Source: Litorihabitans aurantiacus (GTDB lineage: Bacteria > Actinomycetota > Actinomycetes > Actinomycetales > Beutenbergiaceae). From it: a stretch of DNA of 64,000 nucleotides. The position numbers and the translations under genes were made by a program. The DNA lies in contig NZ_BSUM01000001.1 in the NCBI RefSeq assembly GCF_030161595.1, positions 2,852,001 through 2,916,000 on the forward strand, written 5' to 3'. Under the pieces are notes generated by a model. The model was not told the origin of the DNA, ran no database searches, and saw only the letters and a list, made by a program, of their open reading frames with translations. Numbering within the stretch: the first letter of the stretch is position 1; every line of letters begins with the position of its first letter. This document shows, piece after piece, positions 1-8,923 of this stretch.

Positions 1-669
1 CGCGAGTCCAACCTCGCGATGGTGCTGGCGGTCGACACCGGCCGCAACATGGCCGCGCTCGCCCCCGACGGCAGCACGAAGGCCGACATCGCGCGGTTCG
101 TGGCCGACGTCATCGGCTACCTCGCCCGCGGCCGCGGCGACCAGCTCGCCCTCGTGGCGGGCGACCGCGAGCGCGTGGTGCAGATCCCGGCGCGCGGCGG
201 CACGGAGCACATGGAGATGCTCCTGCGACGCATCGATGCGATGTTCGCGCTCGACGCCCCGCCCTCGAACATCACGCACGTGCTCGACCGGGTGCTGACC
301 TGGTTCACGCGCCGCAGCCTCGTCGTCGTGATCACCGACGAGGTGCGACCGCCGCTGGAGGCCGAGCAGACCGTCAAGCGGCTGCGCACGCGCCACGAGC
401 TGCTCGTGGTCCAGGTGGCCGACGCGCTCCCCACCGCGTTCGGGGACGAGGCGGTCGACGACGTCGACGCCCCGCTCGGGATCCCCGAGTTCCTGCGCGC
501 CCGCGCGGACATGGCGGAGGAGGCGCGCGACGCCGTCGCCCGCCGCCGCTCCGACGTCCAGGCGATGCTGCGCCGCTACGGCGTGCAGACCGTGACCGTC
601 TCCAGCGAGGCCGACGCCGTCGACCGCCTCATGGACCTGCTGCGCAGGAGTCGCCGTGCGCGCCAGTGA
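1..669 (+). CDS. DUF58 domain protein, C-terminal part (Bat/MoxR operon)
   Basis: The frame is already open at the window edge, so the N-terminus lies outside; about 222 codons are visible. The start of the visible part, VDTGRNMA, matches the degenerate metal-site motif of DUF58 proteins, which adopt a von Willebrand factor A-like fold. The next gene starts inside its 3' end (14-bp overlap), and four further Bat-type genes follow. In this family DUF58 proteins sit directly after a MoxR AAA+ ATPase and are thought to act with it as chaperones or maturation factors for periplasmic or metalloproteins. A MoxR gene would be expected just upstream of position 1. The family call is fairly safe; the exact partner is inferred from context. 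Confidence 0.85.
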   Translation, partial: RESNLAMVLAVDTGRNMAALAPDGSTKADIARFVADVIGYLARGRGDQLALVAGDRERVVQIPARGGTEHMEMLLRRIDAMFALDAPPSNITHVLDRVLTWFTRRSLVVVITDEVRPPLEAEQTVKRLRTRHELLVVQVADALPTAFGDEAVDDVDAPLGIPEFLRARADMAEEARDAVARRRSDVQAMLRRYGVQTVTVSSEADAVDRLMDLLRRSRRARQ

Positions 670-1159
670 CCTCACCTCGATCGCGGACGGGCTCGTGCTG
701 GCCGTCCCGGCCGACCCCCAGCCTCCCGCGCAGTACTCCTGGTGGGTGTGGGGGCTCGCGTTGCTGCTGATCGCCCTGGTCGCCGCCTGGTACTGGTGGG
801 TCGTGTGGTCCACGCGCGCCCGCACCGTCCAGGCGCGCCGCAGCCGGACCGACGTCTACGCCGCGATCCGCACGGAGCAGCTCGCCGCCGTCGACGCCGC
901 CTACGGCCGCTACACCAGCGGCGAGTCGGACCTGCGCACGCTGCACCTCGACCTCAACCACACGATCCGGCAGTTCGCCACGCAGCGGGCCGGCATCGAC
1001 GTCTCCTCCCTGACCGTGCGCGAGCTCGGCCGGCTCGAGCACGGCGGCGCCATCCAGGAGCTCCTGGAGGACTACCAGGAGCCGGCGTTCGCCGCCGCGT
1101 CGGACAACCACGCCGAGCACGCCGCCGACCAGGCGCGGGAGGTGATCCGCACGTGGTGA
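656..1159 (+). CDS. Small membrane protein of the Bat operon (DUF4381-like)
   Basis: This is a 167-residue protein with a GTG start inside the end of the DUF58 gene. It has one strong membrane span at about residues 27-50, containing several tryptophans, followed by a soluble helical domain of about 110 residues with no cysteines. Its place between the DUF58 and VWA genes, its size and its topology match the DUF4381-like subunits found in MoxR/Bat operons. No catalytic motif is visible. It probably anchors or scaffolds the VWA proteins at the membrane; that role is inferred only from position. Confidence 0.75.
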   Translation: MRASDLTSIADGLVLAVPADPQPPAQYSWWVWGLALLLIALVAAWYWWVVWSTRARTVQARRSRTDVYAAIRTEQLAAVDAAYGRYTSGESDLRTLHLDLNHTIRQFATQRAGIDVSSLTVRELGRLEHGGAIQELLEDYQEPAFAAASDNHAEHAADQAREVIRTW

Positions 1160-2193
1160 CCAGCGCCCTGGAGCGCCCGTGGCTGATCGCGCTCGCCGTC
1201 GTCGTCCTCCTCGCCGTGGCCGTGTTCGGCTACCTGACCCGCACCGGCCCGCAGCGCCCCGACGGCGTGCGGTGGGTCGCGAACGCCTCCTACCTGACGC
1301 AGCTCGCCTCGTTCCGCAGCCGCCTCACGCGCTACCGCGTGGGCCTGGGCGCGGTCGCCGTCGTGGCACTGACGGGTGGCGTCGCGGCCGGCGTGCTGCT
1401 CGCGCGGCCGGTGGACCGGCAGGTGCTGAACTCCGAGCTCGCCACGCGCGACATCGTGCTGTGCCTGGACGTGTCCGGCTCGATGGTGGAGTACGACGCC
1501 GAGATCGTCGACCAGTTCCTCACCCTGGTGGAGGGGTTCGACGGCGAGCGCATCGCCCTGTCGATCTGGAACCAGACCTCGCGCACCGTCTTCCCGCTGA
1601 CGGACGACTACGCCCTGATCGCGGAGGAGCTCGAGGCCGCGCGCACCGCGCTCGACTTCGACATCAACGCCTACTACAACGGCTCCTACGACGAGGACGC
1701 CCTCGACCGCCTCCTTGCCTTCATCACCGGCACGGAGCTGGGCGGGGAGCAGTCGAGCTCCCTCATCGGCGACGGCCTCGCCAGCTGCGGCCTGCTGTTC
1801 GACGAGGCCGACTCCGAGCGCTCGCGCACGATCATCCTCGCCTCGGACAACCAGGTGCTCGGCACGCCGATCTACTCCCTCCCGGACGCGGCCGACGCCG
1901 TCGCCGAGCGCGAGATCGGCCTCATCGGCATCTACGCCGGGGCGAGCACGAACACCTCGGCGGCCGAGCAGAAGGAGTACGAGGACGTCGTGGCCGCGCA
2001 GGAGGGCCTGTACTTCGAGGCGTCCGACCCCAGCGCCGTCGACGCCATCATCGACCGCATCCAGTCCCAGCAGGCCATCGACCTGGACGCGACGCCCGAG
2101 GTGGTGGTGACCGACCGCCCGGTCCTGCCCGCGACGATCCTCGTGGTCGCGTTCGGCGCGCTCGTCGTCCTGCTCTGGAGGCTGCGCACATGA
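1153..2193 (+). CDS. VWA domain membrane protein (BatA-like)
   Basis: The true start is taken at the tandem GTG codons at 1153/1156, because a strong GGAGGTGAT ribosome site lies at 1138-1146 and the second GTG overlaps the previous stop as GTGA. The 346-residue product has membrane spans near residues 8-28 and 63-85, then a VWA domain. The metal-ion-dependent adhesion site DVSGS is at residues 106-110. A final span lies near residues 322-343. This spacing of N-terminal spans, VWA domain and C-terminal span is the BatA architecture. It probably forms a membrane complex with the next VWA protein. The next gene begins within its stop codon. Confidence 0.85.
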   Translation: MVTSALERPWLIALAVVVLLAVAVFGYLTRTGPQRPDGVRWVANASYLTQLASFRSRLTRYRVGLGAVAVVALTGGVAAGVLLARPVDRQVLNSELATRDIVLCLDVSGSMVEYDAEIVDQFLTLVEGFDGERIALSIWNQTSRTVFPLTDDYALIAEELEAARTALDFDINAYYNGSYDEDALDRLLAFITGTELGGEQSSSLIGDGLASCGLLFDEADSERSRTIILASDNQVLGTPIYSLPDAADAVAEREIGLIGIYAGASTNTSAAEQKEYEDVVAAQEGLYFEASDPSAVDAIIDRIQSQQAIDLDATPEVVVTDRPVLPATILVVAFGALVVLLWRLRT

Positions 2194-3227
2194 CGCTCCA
2201 ACCGCTGTGGCCCCTGTGGGCGCTCGTGCTCGTGGCCGTCCCGCTGCTCGCGTTCTGCGCGGTGATGCTGGTGCGGCAGCGCAAGCACCGCGGCGCCTGG
2301 GCGAGGCGCTCCGGCGTCGCGCTCGCGCTCGTGGCGCTGCTGCTGGGCCCGTCGGTCGTGGACCGCACCGGCTCGACCCTGCAGAGCAACGCCGAGGTCT
2401 TCTTCGTCGTCGACCGCACCGGCTCGATGGCCGCGGAGGACTACGACGGCGCGTCCCCGCGCCTGGACGGCGTGCGCCACGACGTCGAGGCGATCGTCGA
2501 GGCGTTCCCCGGCGGTCGGTACACCGTGATCGGGTGGGACTCGCAGGCGACGCGGCAGCTGCCGCTGACCACCGACGCCCGCGCCGTGCGCTCCTGGGCC
2601 GACACGGTGCGCCAGGAGCTGACCACCTACTCCGCGGGCTCGCAGGTCGACCGGCCGTACGCGGCCCTCGAGCAGGCCCTCGTGGGCGCGGCCGAACGCA
2701 ACCCGAACAACGTCCGTCTCGTCTACTTCATGTCCGACGGCGAGAACACCGACGGCTCCGACTCCTCGGCCGACGCCGAGCTCACCTCCTTCGCGCCGCT
2801 GGCGCCGCTGGTCGACGGCGGTGCCGTGCTCGGGTACGGGACGGCGGAGGGCGGGCGGATGCGCAGCTACGACGGCGTCACCCCCGCCGAGCAGGCGCCC
2901 TACATCACCGACCCCACGCGGGGTGGGGCCGAGGCGGTCTCCGTGATCGACGAGGTCACGCTGCGCACCATCGCCGAGCAGCTCGGGGTCACCTACGCCC
3001 ACCGCATCACGCCCGACTCGGTGGAGGGCGTCACTGCCGGCATCGACCTGGCCGACATCGCCGGCGACGGACGCCGCGAGGAGGTCCTGTACCGCCCGGT
3101 GCTGTGGCCGCTCGCCGCGATCGCGCTCGGCCTCATCACGTGGGAGATGTTCGTCATCGCCCGCGCCTACCCCACCCGGCTCGGACCGGACGGCTTCGAG
3201 ACCCGCAGGAAGGTCGGTGCCCGATGA
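2190..3227 (+). CDS. VWA domain membrane protein (BatB-like)
   Basis: The ATG at 2190 overlaps the previous TGA as ATGA, so translation is likely coupled. The 345-residue product has membrane spans near residues 6-27 and 41-56, a VWA domain, and a C-terminal span near residues 310-332. The metal site reads DRTGS at residues 75-79, with threonine in place of the first serine, which is a tolerated variant. An acidic, serine-rich stretch (NTDGSDSS) follows the central strand of the domain. The pairing of two consecutive VWA genes is characteristic of BatA/BatB. Function in envelope stress or metalloprotein maturation is inferred from the family. Confidence 0.85.
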   Translation: MTLQPLWPLWALVLVAVPLLAFCAVMLVRQRKHRGAWARRSGVALALVALLLGPSVVDRTGSTLQSNAEVFFVVDRTGSMAAEDYDGASPRLDGVRHDVEAIVEAFPGGRYTVIGWDSQATRQLPLTTDARAVRSWADTVRQELTTYSAGSQVDRPYAALEQALVGAAERNPNNVRLVYFMSDGENTDGSDSSADAELTSFAPLAPLVDGGAVLGYGTAEGGRMRSYDGVTPAEQAPYITDPTRGGAEAVSVIDEVTLRTIAEQLGVTYAHRITPDSVEGVTAGIDLADIAGDGRREEVLYRPVLWPLAAIALGLITWEMFVIARAYPTRLGPDGFETRRKVGAR

Positions 3228-4105
3228 GCTCCACCCTCACCTCGCTGCCCGCGCCGGGACGGTTCGAGACGGTCGAGCAGGCGCAGGAGGCGCGCGCCCT
3301 CGCGGAGGCGGCCGCGCGCCGTCGCACGCTCCTGACGTGGTCCTCGCCCGTGGTGGCCATCGTCCTGCTGGCGGCCATCTACCTGCTGACGATCACCGCC
3401 GTCGTGATCGTGGGCGAGCGCTCCTACGGCAACCAGAGCTTCGCGACGGCGACGCGCCAGTTCTCCTGGCTGCAGAACGTCAACGCGCTCGAGCGCTGGA
3501 AGCCGCACTACAACGCGGGGACGGCGCGCTACGCGGGCGGCGGGTTCTTCTCCGCCTCGCAGGAGCTGGAGCGGGCGCTCGAGCTGGTCCCCAAGGGCAC
3601 GGACGGCGAGCGCGGGGCGGACGAGTGCCGCGTGGCGATGAACCTCTCGCTGACCTACGAGGGCCTGGGCGACGAGGCGGCGCGCGCCGAGGATCCGGCG
3701 ATGGCGCTCGCCTACTACGAGCAGGCGCTCGCGCAGCTCGAGGGCTGCGCCTCGGGCGGCGGCGGCGACTCCGACCAGCAGCAGGAGGCGCAGGAGAGCC
3801 AGGACCGCCAGGAGGGCAAGCAGGGCGAGCAGGAGCAGGAGCAGCAGCCGGGCGAGGAGGGCGACGGCGACCCCGCCGACCCCGACACCGACCCCGGTGA
3901 GGACCCGGCCGACCCGAGCGACGACCCCTCCGGCGACGACCCGGCGCCCGAGGAGCCGACCGAGGACCAGACGGGCGCCTCGCAGGACCCCGAGCTGTCG
4001 GACGAGGAGCGCGAGGTGGCCGAGCGCAACGCCGAGGCCGAGCGTCAGCGGCAGCAGGAGGAGCAGCAGGAGGGTGGCGGGTCCGGGGGCGGCCAGGGCT
4101 GGTGA
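3224..4105 (+). CDS. TPR-like membrane protein with acidic/Gln-rich tail (BatC-like)
   Basis: It starts as ATGA in the stop codon of the previous gene, the last of this tightly overlapping operon. The 293-residue protein has a membrane span near residues 41-64, then a helical region that resembles one or two tetratricopeptide repeats around residues 95-175. A long low-complexity tail rich in Q, E, D, G and P runs from about residue 180 to the end. This architecture matches BatC/BatE proteins, which use TPRs to dock the VWA subunits. The tail is probably disordered. The operon ends here; the next gene is convergent, 33 bp away. Confidence 0.75.
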   Translation: MSSTLTSLPAPGRFETVEQAQEARALAEAAARRRTLLTWSSPVVAIVLLAAIYLLTITAVVIVGERSYGNQSFATATRQFSWLQNVNALERWKPHYNAGTARYAGGGFFSASQELERALELVPKGTDGERGADECRVAMNLSLTYEGLGDEAARAEDPAMALAYYEQALAQLEGCASGGGGDSDQQQEAQESQDRQEGKQGEQEQEQQPGEEGDGDPADPDTDPGEDPADPSDDPSGDDPAPEEPTEDQTGASQDPELSDEEREVAERNAEAERQRQQEEQQEGGGSGGGQGW

Positions 4106-4138
4106 GGCGCGGCCGGTGACGTCGGTCCCGTCGCCGGT

Positions 4139-5404
4139 TCACCCCGCGTCGTCGGCGATCCGCGCCGTGCGCACACCCGAGCACGCCGCGACGGCGACGG
4201 CCGCCAGGAACACCGCGGCGACCACCAGGAGCGTGGTCCGCAGCGGCAGCGCCGTCGCGAGCGCACCACCCGCGAGTGCGCCCACCACGGCGGCGGTGCG
4301 GTTGGCCGAGCGGTAGGTCGCGCTGACGCGGCCGAGCATCGCGCGCGGCGTGACGTCGTGGCGCAGACCCATCTCACTGGGTTCCTCGGCACCCATCGAG
4401 ACCCCGATCACCGCCTGGCAGAGCGCGAGGTAGGTCACGAGGAGCGCCGTCGGCGCCGTCACGGGTGCGAACGCGACCGCCGCCCAGCCCAGCGCGCACA
4501 CCAGTCGGCTCACGACGACGACCCGGCCCTCGCCGAGCAGGCGTGCGAGTCGGGTGGCGAGCAGCGCACCCGCCACCCCGCCGACACCCGCGGCGGTGAG
4601 AATCAGGCCGTACGCGGCCGCCGGGAGCGCGAGCGTGCGCAGCACCAGCAGCCCGAGCACCACGACGGCGACGGCGTTCGCCACGAACCACACGTGCGTC
4701 GAGACCGCGAGCGGGCCCAGCACCCGGTGCCCGTAGGTGAAGCGCACCCCGCGCGCGACGGCGCGCAGCACGGGCTCGCGCTCGGCCGCCGGCACCTCCT
4801 CCGCCTCTGCGGTGCGCGGCATACGGGCGACGGCGAGCGCGCCCCCGAGGCGGGTCAGCGAGACCGCCGCCAGCGCAACCGGCGCCCCGAGGAGCGACGT
4901 GAGCCCGCCGGCCGCCGCCGGCGCGAGCGACTGGGTCACGGTCATCGACTGCGCGACGCGCGCGTTCGCTGCCACCAGCTCGGTGCGCGGGACGAGGTCG
5001 GGCACCCACGACTGCTCCGCCGCGGCTGTGAAGACGGCGCAGCACCCCGCGAGGAACAGGACGGCGACGGCGGCCGGGAGCGTCAGCAGCCCGAGCACGT
5101 GCAGAAGCGGGATCGCCAGGAGCAGCCCGGCCTGGGCGAGGTGCGTGGACAGCAGCACGGGACGGCGTCGCCACCGGTCGACGTACGCGCCCGCGACGAG
5201 CCCGACGAGCAGGTAGGGCACGAGCTGTGCCGCCCGCACGAGGCCCACCTCGAACTCGCTCGCGCTCAGCACGTCGATGACCAGGACGTCGACGGCGACG
5301 GCACCGATCGCGAGGGCGGCGGACCCCGCCGTGGTCGAGAGCCAGAACAGGCGGAAGGGGCGACGCCGCAGCGGCTCGCGCGCCGCGCCGTCGCTCTGCC
5401 CCAT
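4139..5404 (-). CDS. MFS transporter (EntS/MFS_3-like exporter)
   Basis: This 421-residue protein has about twelve hydrophobic spans and the signature loop between spans 2 and 3, AYVDRWRRRPVLL, which matches MFS motif A. The N-terminal LFWLSTTAG-type start and the overall length are those of EntS-like exporters of siderophores or drugs. The ATG at 5404 is preferred. The frame stays open upstream to 5491, but those extra 29 codons run through an intergenic palindrome (5446-5496) and would give an atypical basic N-terminus. It is transcribed away from the upstream orphan gene and converges on the Bat operon. The substrate cannot be told from the sequence. Confidence 0.85.
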   Translation of the reverse strand: MGQSDGAAREPLRRRPFRLFWLSTTAGSAALAIGAVAVDVLVIDVLSASEFEVGLVRAAQLVPYLLVGLVAGAYVDRWRRRPVLLSTHLAQAGLLLAIPLLHVLGLLTLPAAVAVLFLAGCCAVFTAAAEQSWVPDLVPRTELVAANARVAQSMTVTQSLAPAAAGGLTSLLGAPVALAAVSLTRLGGALAVARMPRTAEAEEVPAAEREPVLRAVARGVRFTYGHRVLGPLAVSTHVWFVANAVAVVVLGLLVLRTLALPAAAYGLILTAAGVGGVAGALLATRLARLLGEGRVVVVSRLVCALGWAAVAFAPVTAPTALLVTYLALCQAVIGVSMGAEEPSEMGLRHDVTPRAMLGRVSATYRSANRTAAVVGALAGGALATALPLRTTLLVVAAVFLAAVAVAACSGVRTARIADDAG

Positions 5405-5445
5405 CGCCCCACGGTAGCGACCGCGCTCGCCCGGCCCCGGATAGG

Positions 5446-5496
5446 CGCTCGTGGGAAGTTTCGCAGGCCTGAGCCTGCGGAACTTCCCCACGAGCG
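5446..5496. terminator. Stem-loop of the GTGGGGAA family (copy 1)
   Basis: An inverted repeat has outer arms CGCTCGTGGG / CCCCACGAGCG and inner arms CGCAGGC / GCCTGCG around a four-base loop. One G is missing from the left arm (three against four C on the right). It lies directly downstream of the minus-strand gene at 5520-6215, so it is well placed as a terminator. The same outer arms recur at 6245, 36231, 36304 and 36449. Confidence 0.7.
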
Positions 5497-5519
5497 TGGA
5501 TGCGGGCGGGTGCCCAGGC

Positions 5520-6215
5520 TCAGCGGCCGGCCGGAGGTCCCGCGGGCGTGGCGACGAAGGTGAGCGGCTCGCCGAGCGGCGGTGCGCCGTCGACCGCGAT
5601 CAGGATCTGCTCGAGCAGCAGCTGCGTGGTCCTCGCGCGCAGGTAGGCGGGCATCGCGTCCGGGCCGCGGGGCGGGCGCGCGTCGCGGCGCGCGCCCACC
5701 AGTGCCGCCTGGAGGGATGCGCGGTCACCGGCGTCGAGCGCGACGGTCCGTGGCTCGGCAGCGTCGAGCCGGCGCGCGAGCCGCGTCGCGAGGTCGAGCA
5801 CGGCCGCGCTCTCCTGCCTCGCGTTCAGGTCCTGGGTCTCCGGCCGGTCCAGCAGCGACCCCAGCAGAACGCCGGCGCCCCGCCGCTCGTCGCCGTGCCA
5901 GCGCAGCGGGCGGTGCGGGGTCGCGCCGTCGGCCACGGGCTGACGGCGGCCCTCCTCCTTGGCCGCCAGCCGCAGGTCCACGTGACGCCGGAGCGCCGCG
6001 CGCGACCGGACCCGCTCGTCGGCCAGCGCGTCGATCGCCGGTTCGAGGAACTCGGGCGCCTCCGGATCGACACCCAGGCGCAGCTCCAGGTACGTCCAGG
6101 TGGCGGAGAAACCGAGCGGCCGGCTGATCTCGAGGGCGGAGGCCAGCGCCCGCAGACGGTAGCCGTGAGAGCGACCCCGGTCGCGGACGGTACGGACCTG
6201 CAGACTCCACCCCAT
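5520..6215 (-). CDS. Hypothetical protein, 231 aa
   Basis: No family is recognised. The codon use is that of a normal gene of this genome. The protein is soluble, rich in Ala, Arg and Leu, with no signal peptide or membrane span. It starts MGWSLQVRTVRDRGRSHGYR and contains a repeated Arg/Ala helical pattern; a DAMPAYLRARTTQLLLEQI segment lies near residues 185-205. It stands alone, bounded on both sides by stem-loops of the same family (5446-5496 and 6245-6293), so it is probably its own transcription unit. It could be a lineage-specific regulator or nucleic-acid-binding protein, but nothing shows this. Confidence 0.6.
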   Translation of the reverse strand: MGWSLQVRTVRDRGRSHGYRLRALASALEISRPLGFSATWTYLELRLGVDPEAPEFLEPAIDALADERVRSRAALRRHVDLRLAAKEEGRRQPVADGATPHRPLRWHGDERRGAGVLLGSLLDRPETQDLNARQESAAVLDLATRLARRLDAAEPRTVALDAGDRASLQAALVGARRDARPPRGPDAMPAYLRARTTQLLLEQILIAVDGAPPLGEPLTFVATPAGPPAGR

Positions 6216-6244
6216 CCGGGCACTCTAGCCACGCCGGTCGCCGC

Positions 6245-6293
6245 CTCGTGGGGAACTTTCGGACGTCGGAGGCGTCCGGAACTTCCCCACGAG
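6245..6293. terminator. Stem-loop of the GTGGGGAA family (copy 2)
   Basis: The outer arms are CTCGTGGGGAACTT / AACTTCCCCACGAG and the inner arms CGGACG / CGTCCG, separated by a short loop. It lies 55 bp beyond the stop of the E2 gene on the minus strand and probably ends the 2-oxoacid dehydrogenase operon. Confidence 0.75.
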
Positions 6294-6348
6294 CGCCGGG
6301 CGGACCGGGCGGGCCCGGCGGCGGGGCGGGCGCGCCGACCCGCGGGCG

Positions 6349-7841
6349 TCAGCCCCAGACGAGCGCGTGCGCCGGGTCCTCGAGCACGCGCGCGACGTCG
6401 GCCAGCACGCGGGCGCCGAGCTCGCCGTCGACCAGGCGGTGGTCGAAGGACAGCGCGAGCTGCGTGACCCAGCGGGCCTTGATCTTCCCCTTGTGCACCC
6501 ACGGCCGCTGCGCGATCGCGCCGAACGCGAGGATCGCGGACTCCCCGGGTTGAGGATCGGGGTACCCGTGTCGGTCCCGAAGACGCCGACGTTCGTGATG
6601 GTGATCGTGCCGTCGCTCATCTCGGCGGGCTGCGTGCGCCCGGCGCGAGCGGTCTGCGTCAGGTGCGCGATCTCCTGCGCGAGCTGGTGCAGCGTCATGC
6701 TGTGGACGTTCTTGATGTTCGGGACCACGAGCCCGCGCGGGGTCGCGGCCGCGATGCCGAGGTTCGTGTAGTGCTTGTAGACGATCTCCTGGCGCTCCTC
6801 GTCCCAGGACGCGCTGACCTCCGGGTGGCGGCGCGTCGCGAGGATGAGCGCCCGGGCCGCGATGAGCAGCGGCGTGACGCGGACGTCGGCGAACTCGCGG
6901 TCCTCGCGCAGCTTCGCGACGAGCTTCATCGTGCGCGTGACGTCGACCGTCTGGAACACCGTGACGTGCGGCGCCGTGAAAGCCGAGGCCACCATCGCCT
7001 CCGCGGTCCGGCGGCGCACCGAGCGCACGGGGACGCGGGTCTGGCGGCCGTCGGCCGAGACGACGCCGTCGATGAGCCACGGCCCGTCGTCGGCGGGGTA
7101 GGTCGCGAGCGAGCGCGGCTCGCCCTGACGGGCTCGGGCGATCACGTCGTCGCGCGTGATGATCCCGCCCGGGCCCGACGGCGTGACCGTCTCCAGCGCG
7201 ATCCCCAGGTCCTTCGCGAGCTTCCGCACCGGCGGCTTGGCGAGCATCGGTGCGCCGGTCGACGACGGCGTCGAGACCAGTGCCGCCGGGCGCTCGGGCG
7301 CCGGGGCGGGGGTGGGTGCGGGCGTGGGTTCGGAGGTGGGCGACGGCGCGGGCGGGGCCTCCGCCGTCGGGGCCTCGTCCGCCGTCGCGCCCGAGTCCTG
7401 CGGGGTGGCGGGCGCGCCGCGGCGTGGGCGCCGCGCCGTCGCCGCGTGCGACGTGCCGTAGCCCACCAGGACGCCGCCGGAGGTCTCGGGCTCGTCGGTC
7501 GACCCGTGCGCCGGGGCCGGCGGGACGGGCGCGACGTCGGGGGCATGAGCGACGGAGACGTCGCCGTCGCCCCCCGTAGCCGGCGCCTCGCCGTCGGGAT
7601 CCGTGTCGACGACGACGATCGCCGTGCCGACGTCGACCGTCTGCCCGGCGGTCACGAGCAGCTCGGCCACCACACCGTCCCAGGGGCTCGGGAGCTCCAC
7701 GAGCGACTTGGCGGTCTCGATCTCGACGATCACCTGGTTGACGCTCACGGTGTCGCCGACGGCGACGCGCCACTCGACGATGTCGGCCTCGGTGAGGCCC
7801 TCGCCGACGTCGGGGAGGGCGAAGCGCTGCAGCTGGGGCAC
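6349..7841 (-). pseudogene. bkdC: 2-oxoacid dehydrogenase E2 (dihydrolipoyl acyltransferase), frameshifted
   Basis: This is the acyltransferase core of a branched-chain 2-oxoacid or pyruvate dehydrogenase complex. It starts at GTG 7841. An N-terminal lipoyl domain (residues 1-80) carries the modified lysine in EIETAKSLVEL (K45). A Pro/Ala-rich linker follows, then a peripheral-subunit-binding domain (VRKLAKDLGI ... GGIITRDDV) and the catalytic domain. After GTPILNPG the frame breaks; the rest (ESAILAFGAIAQRPW ... SFDHRLVDGELG with the catalytic His and Asp) continues in another frame. One extra G in the GGGG run (plus-strand C run at 6543-6546) restores a normal full-length protein. A sequencing error is therefore more likely than true inactivation. 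It lies 50 bp after E1-beta in one operon. Branched-chain against pyruvate specificity is uncertain. Confidence 0.85.
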
Positions 7842-7891
7842 GGGGGTCCTTGGTGTTCGGGCGCGGTTCGGGCGCGGGGTCGGGGCGCGGC

Positions 7892-8923
7892 TCAGTACGC
7901 GAGCGCGCGGTCCACGGCGTCGAGGATGCGGTCGAGCGAGGGCAGGTACTCGGTCTCGACCGCAGCGGCGGGGTAGGGCGTGTGGAAACCGCCGACGCGC
8001 AGCACGGGGGCCTCCAGGTGGTGGAAGCAGCGCTCCGTGACGGCCGCGGCGATCTCGGCGCCGGGGCCGAAGAACATCGGAGCCTCGTGCGCCACCACCA
8101 GGCGCGTGGTCCGCTCGACCGACTCCACGAGGGTGTCGACGTCGATCGGAGAGATCGAGCGCAGGTCGACGACCTCGACGTCGTGCCCCTCCTGCTGCGC
8201 GACCTGCGCGGCCGCGAGCGCCGTCGCGACCGTGGGGCCGTACGCCGCGATCGTGAGGTCGGCGCCGGGGCGGACGATGCGCGCGTGGTGCAGCGACCGC
8301 CAGCCGTCGGGGCCGAGGTCGACGCCGCTCCCCGAGAGGTCGACCTCGCCCTTGTCCCAGTAGCGCGACTTGGGCTCGAGGAAGATGACCGGGTCGGGCG
8401 AGGCGATGGACTGCTGGATCATCGCGTAGGCGTCGGCAGAGGTGGCGGGCGTGACGATCCGCAGGCCCGCGGTGTGCGCGAACAGGGCCTCGGGCGACTC
8501 GCTGTGGTGCTCGATCGCGCCGATGTTGCCGCCGTAGGGGATGCGGATGACGACGGGGACCTCGAGAAGGCCCTTCGAGCGGTAGCGCAGCTTGGCCAGC
8601 TGCGTGGTGATCTGGTCGAACGCGGGGAAGACGAACCCGTCGAACTGGATCTCGACGACGGGCCGGTAGCCCGCCATCGCCAGGCCGATCGCCGTGCCGA
8701 GGATTCCCGACTCCGCCAGCGGGGAGTCGACCACGCGCTGCGTGCCGAACTCGGCCTGGAGCCCGTCGGTGACGCGGAAGACGCCGCCGAGGCGGCCGAT
8801 GTCCTCGCCCATGAGCATCACGCGGTCGTCGGTGGCCAGCGCGCGGCGCAGGCCGGCGTTGATCGCCTTCGCGAGCGGGAGGCGCTCGGTGCCCGTCGGG
8901 GCGGGAGCGGTGGTGACGGTCAT
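7892..8923 (-). CDS. bkdB: 2-oxoacid dehydrogenase E1 component, beta subunit
   Basis: The 343-residue product is a transketolase-fold E1-beta chain. Recognisable segments are VMLMGEDIGRLGGVFRVT near residues 35-52, DSPLAESGILGTAIGLA near 67-83, and EIQFDGFVFPAFDQI. The start ATG at 8923 overlaps the stop of the alpha-subunit gene as ATGA, so the two subunits are translationally coupled, as expected for an alpha2beta2 enzyme. With the alpha chain it decarboxylates a 2-oxoacid with thiamine diphosphate and passes the acyl group to the E2 lipoyl arm. The complex also needs an E3 dehydrogenase, which is not in this window. Confidence 0.93.
   Translation of the reverse strand: MTVTTAPAPTGTERLPLAKAINAGLRRALATDDRVMLMGEDIGRLGGVFRVTDGLQAEFGTQRVVDSPLAESGILGTAIGLAMAGYRPVVEIQFDGFVFPAFDQITTQLAKLRYRSKGLLEVPVVIRIPYGGNIGAIEHHSESPEALFAHTAGLRIVTPATSADAYAMIQQSIASPDPVIFLEPKSRYWDKGEVDLSGSGVDLGPDGWRSLHHARIVRPGADLTIAAYGPTVATALAAAQVAQQEGHDVEVVDLRSISPIDVDTLVESVERTTRLVVAHEAPMFFGPGAEIAAAVTERCFHHLEAPVLRVGGFHTPYPAAAVETEYLPSLDRILDAVDRALAY

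Noticed and set aside
4139..5491. An upstream start of the MFS gene at 5491
   Set aside because: The added 29 residues are coded by an intergenic palindrome that recurs elsewhere between genes.
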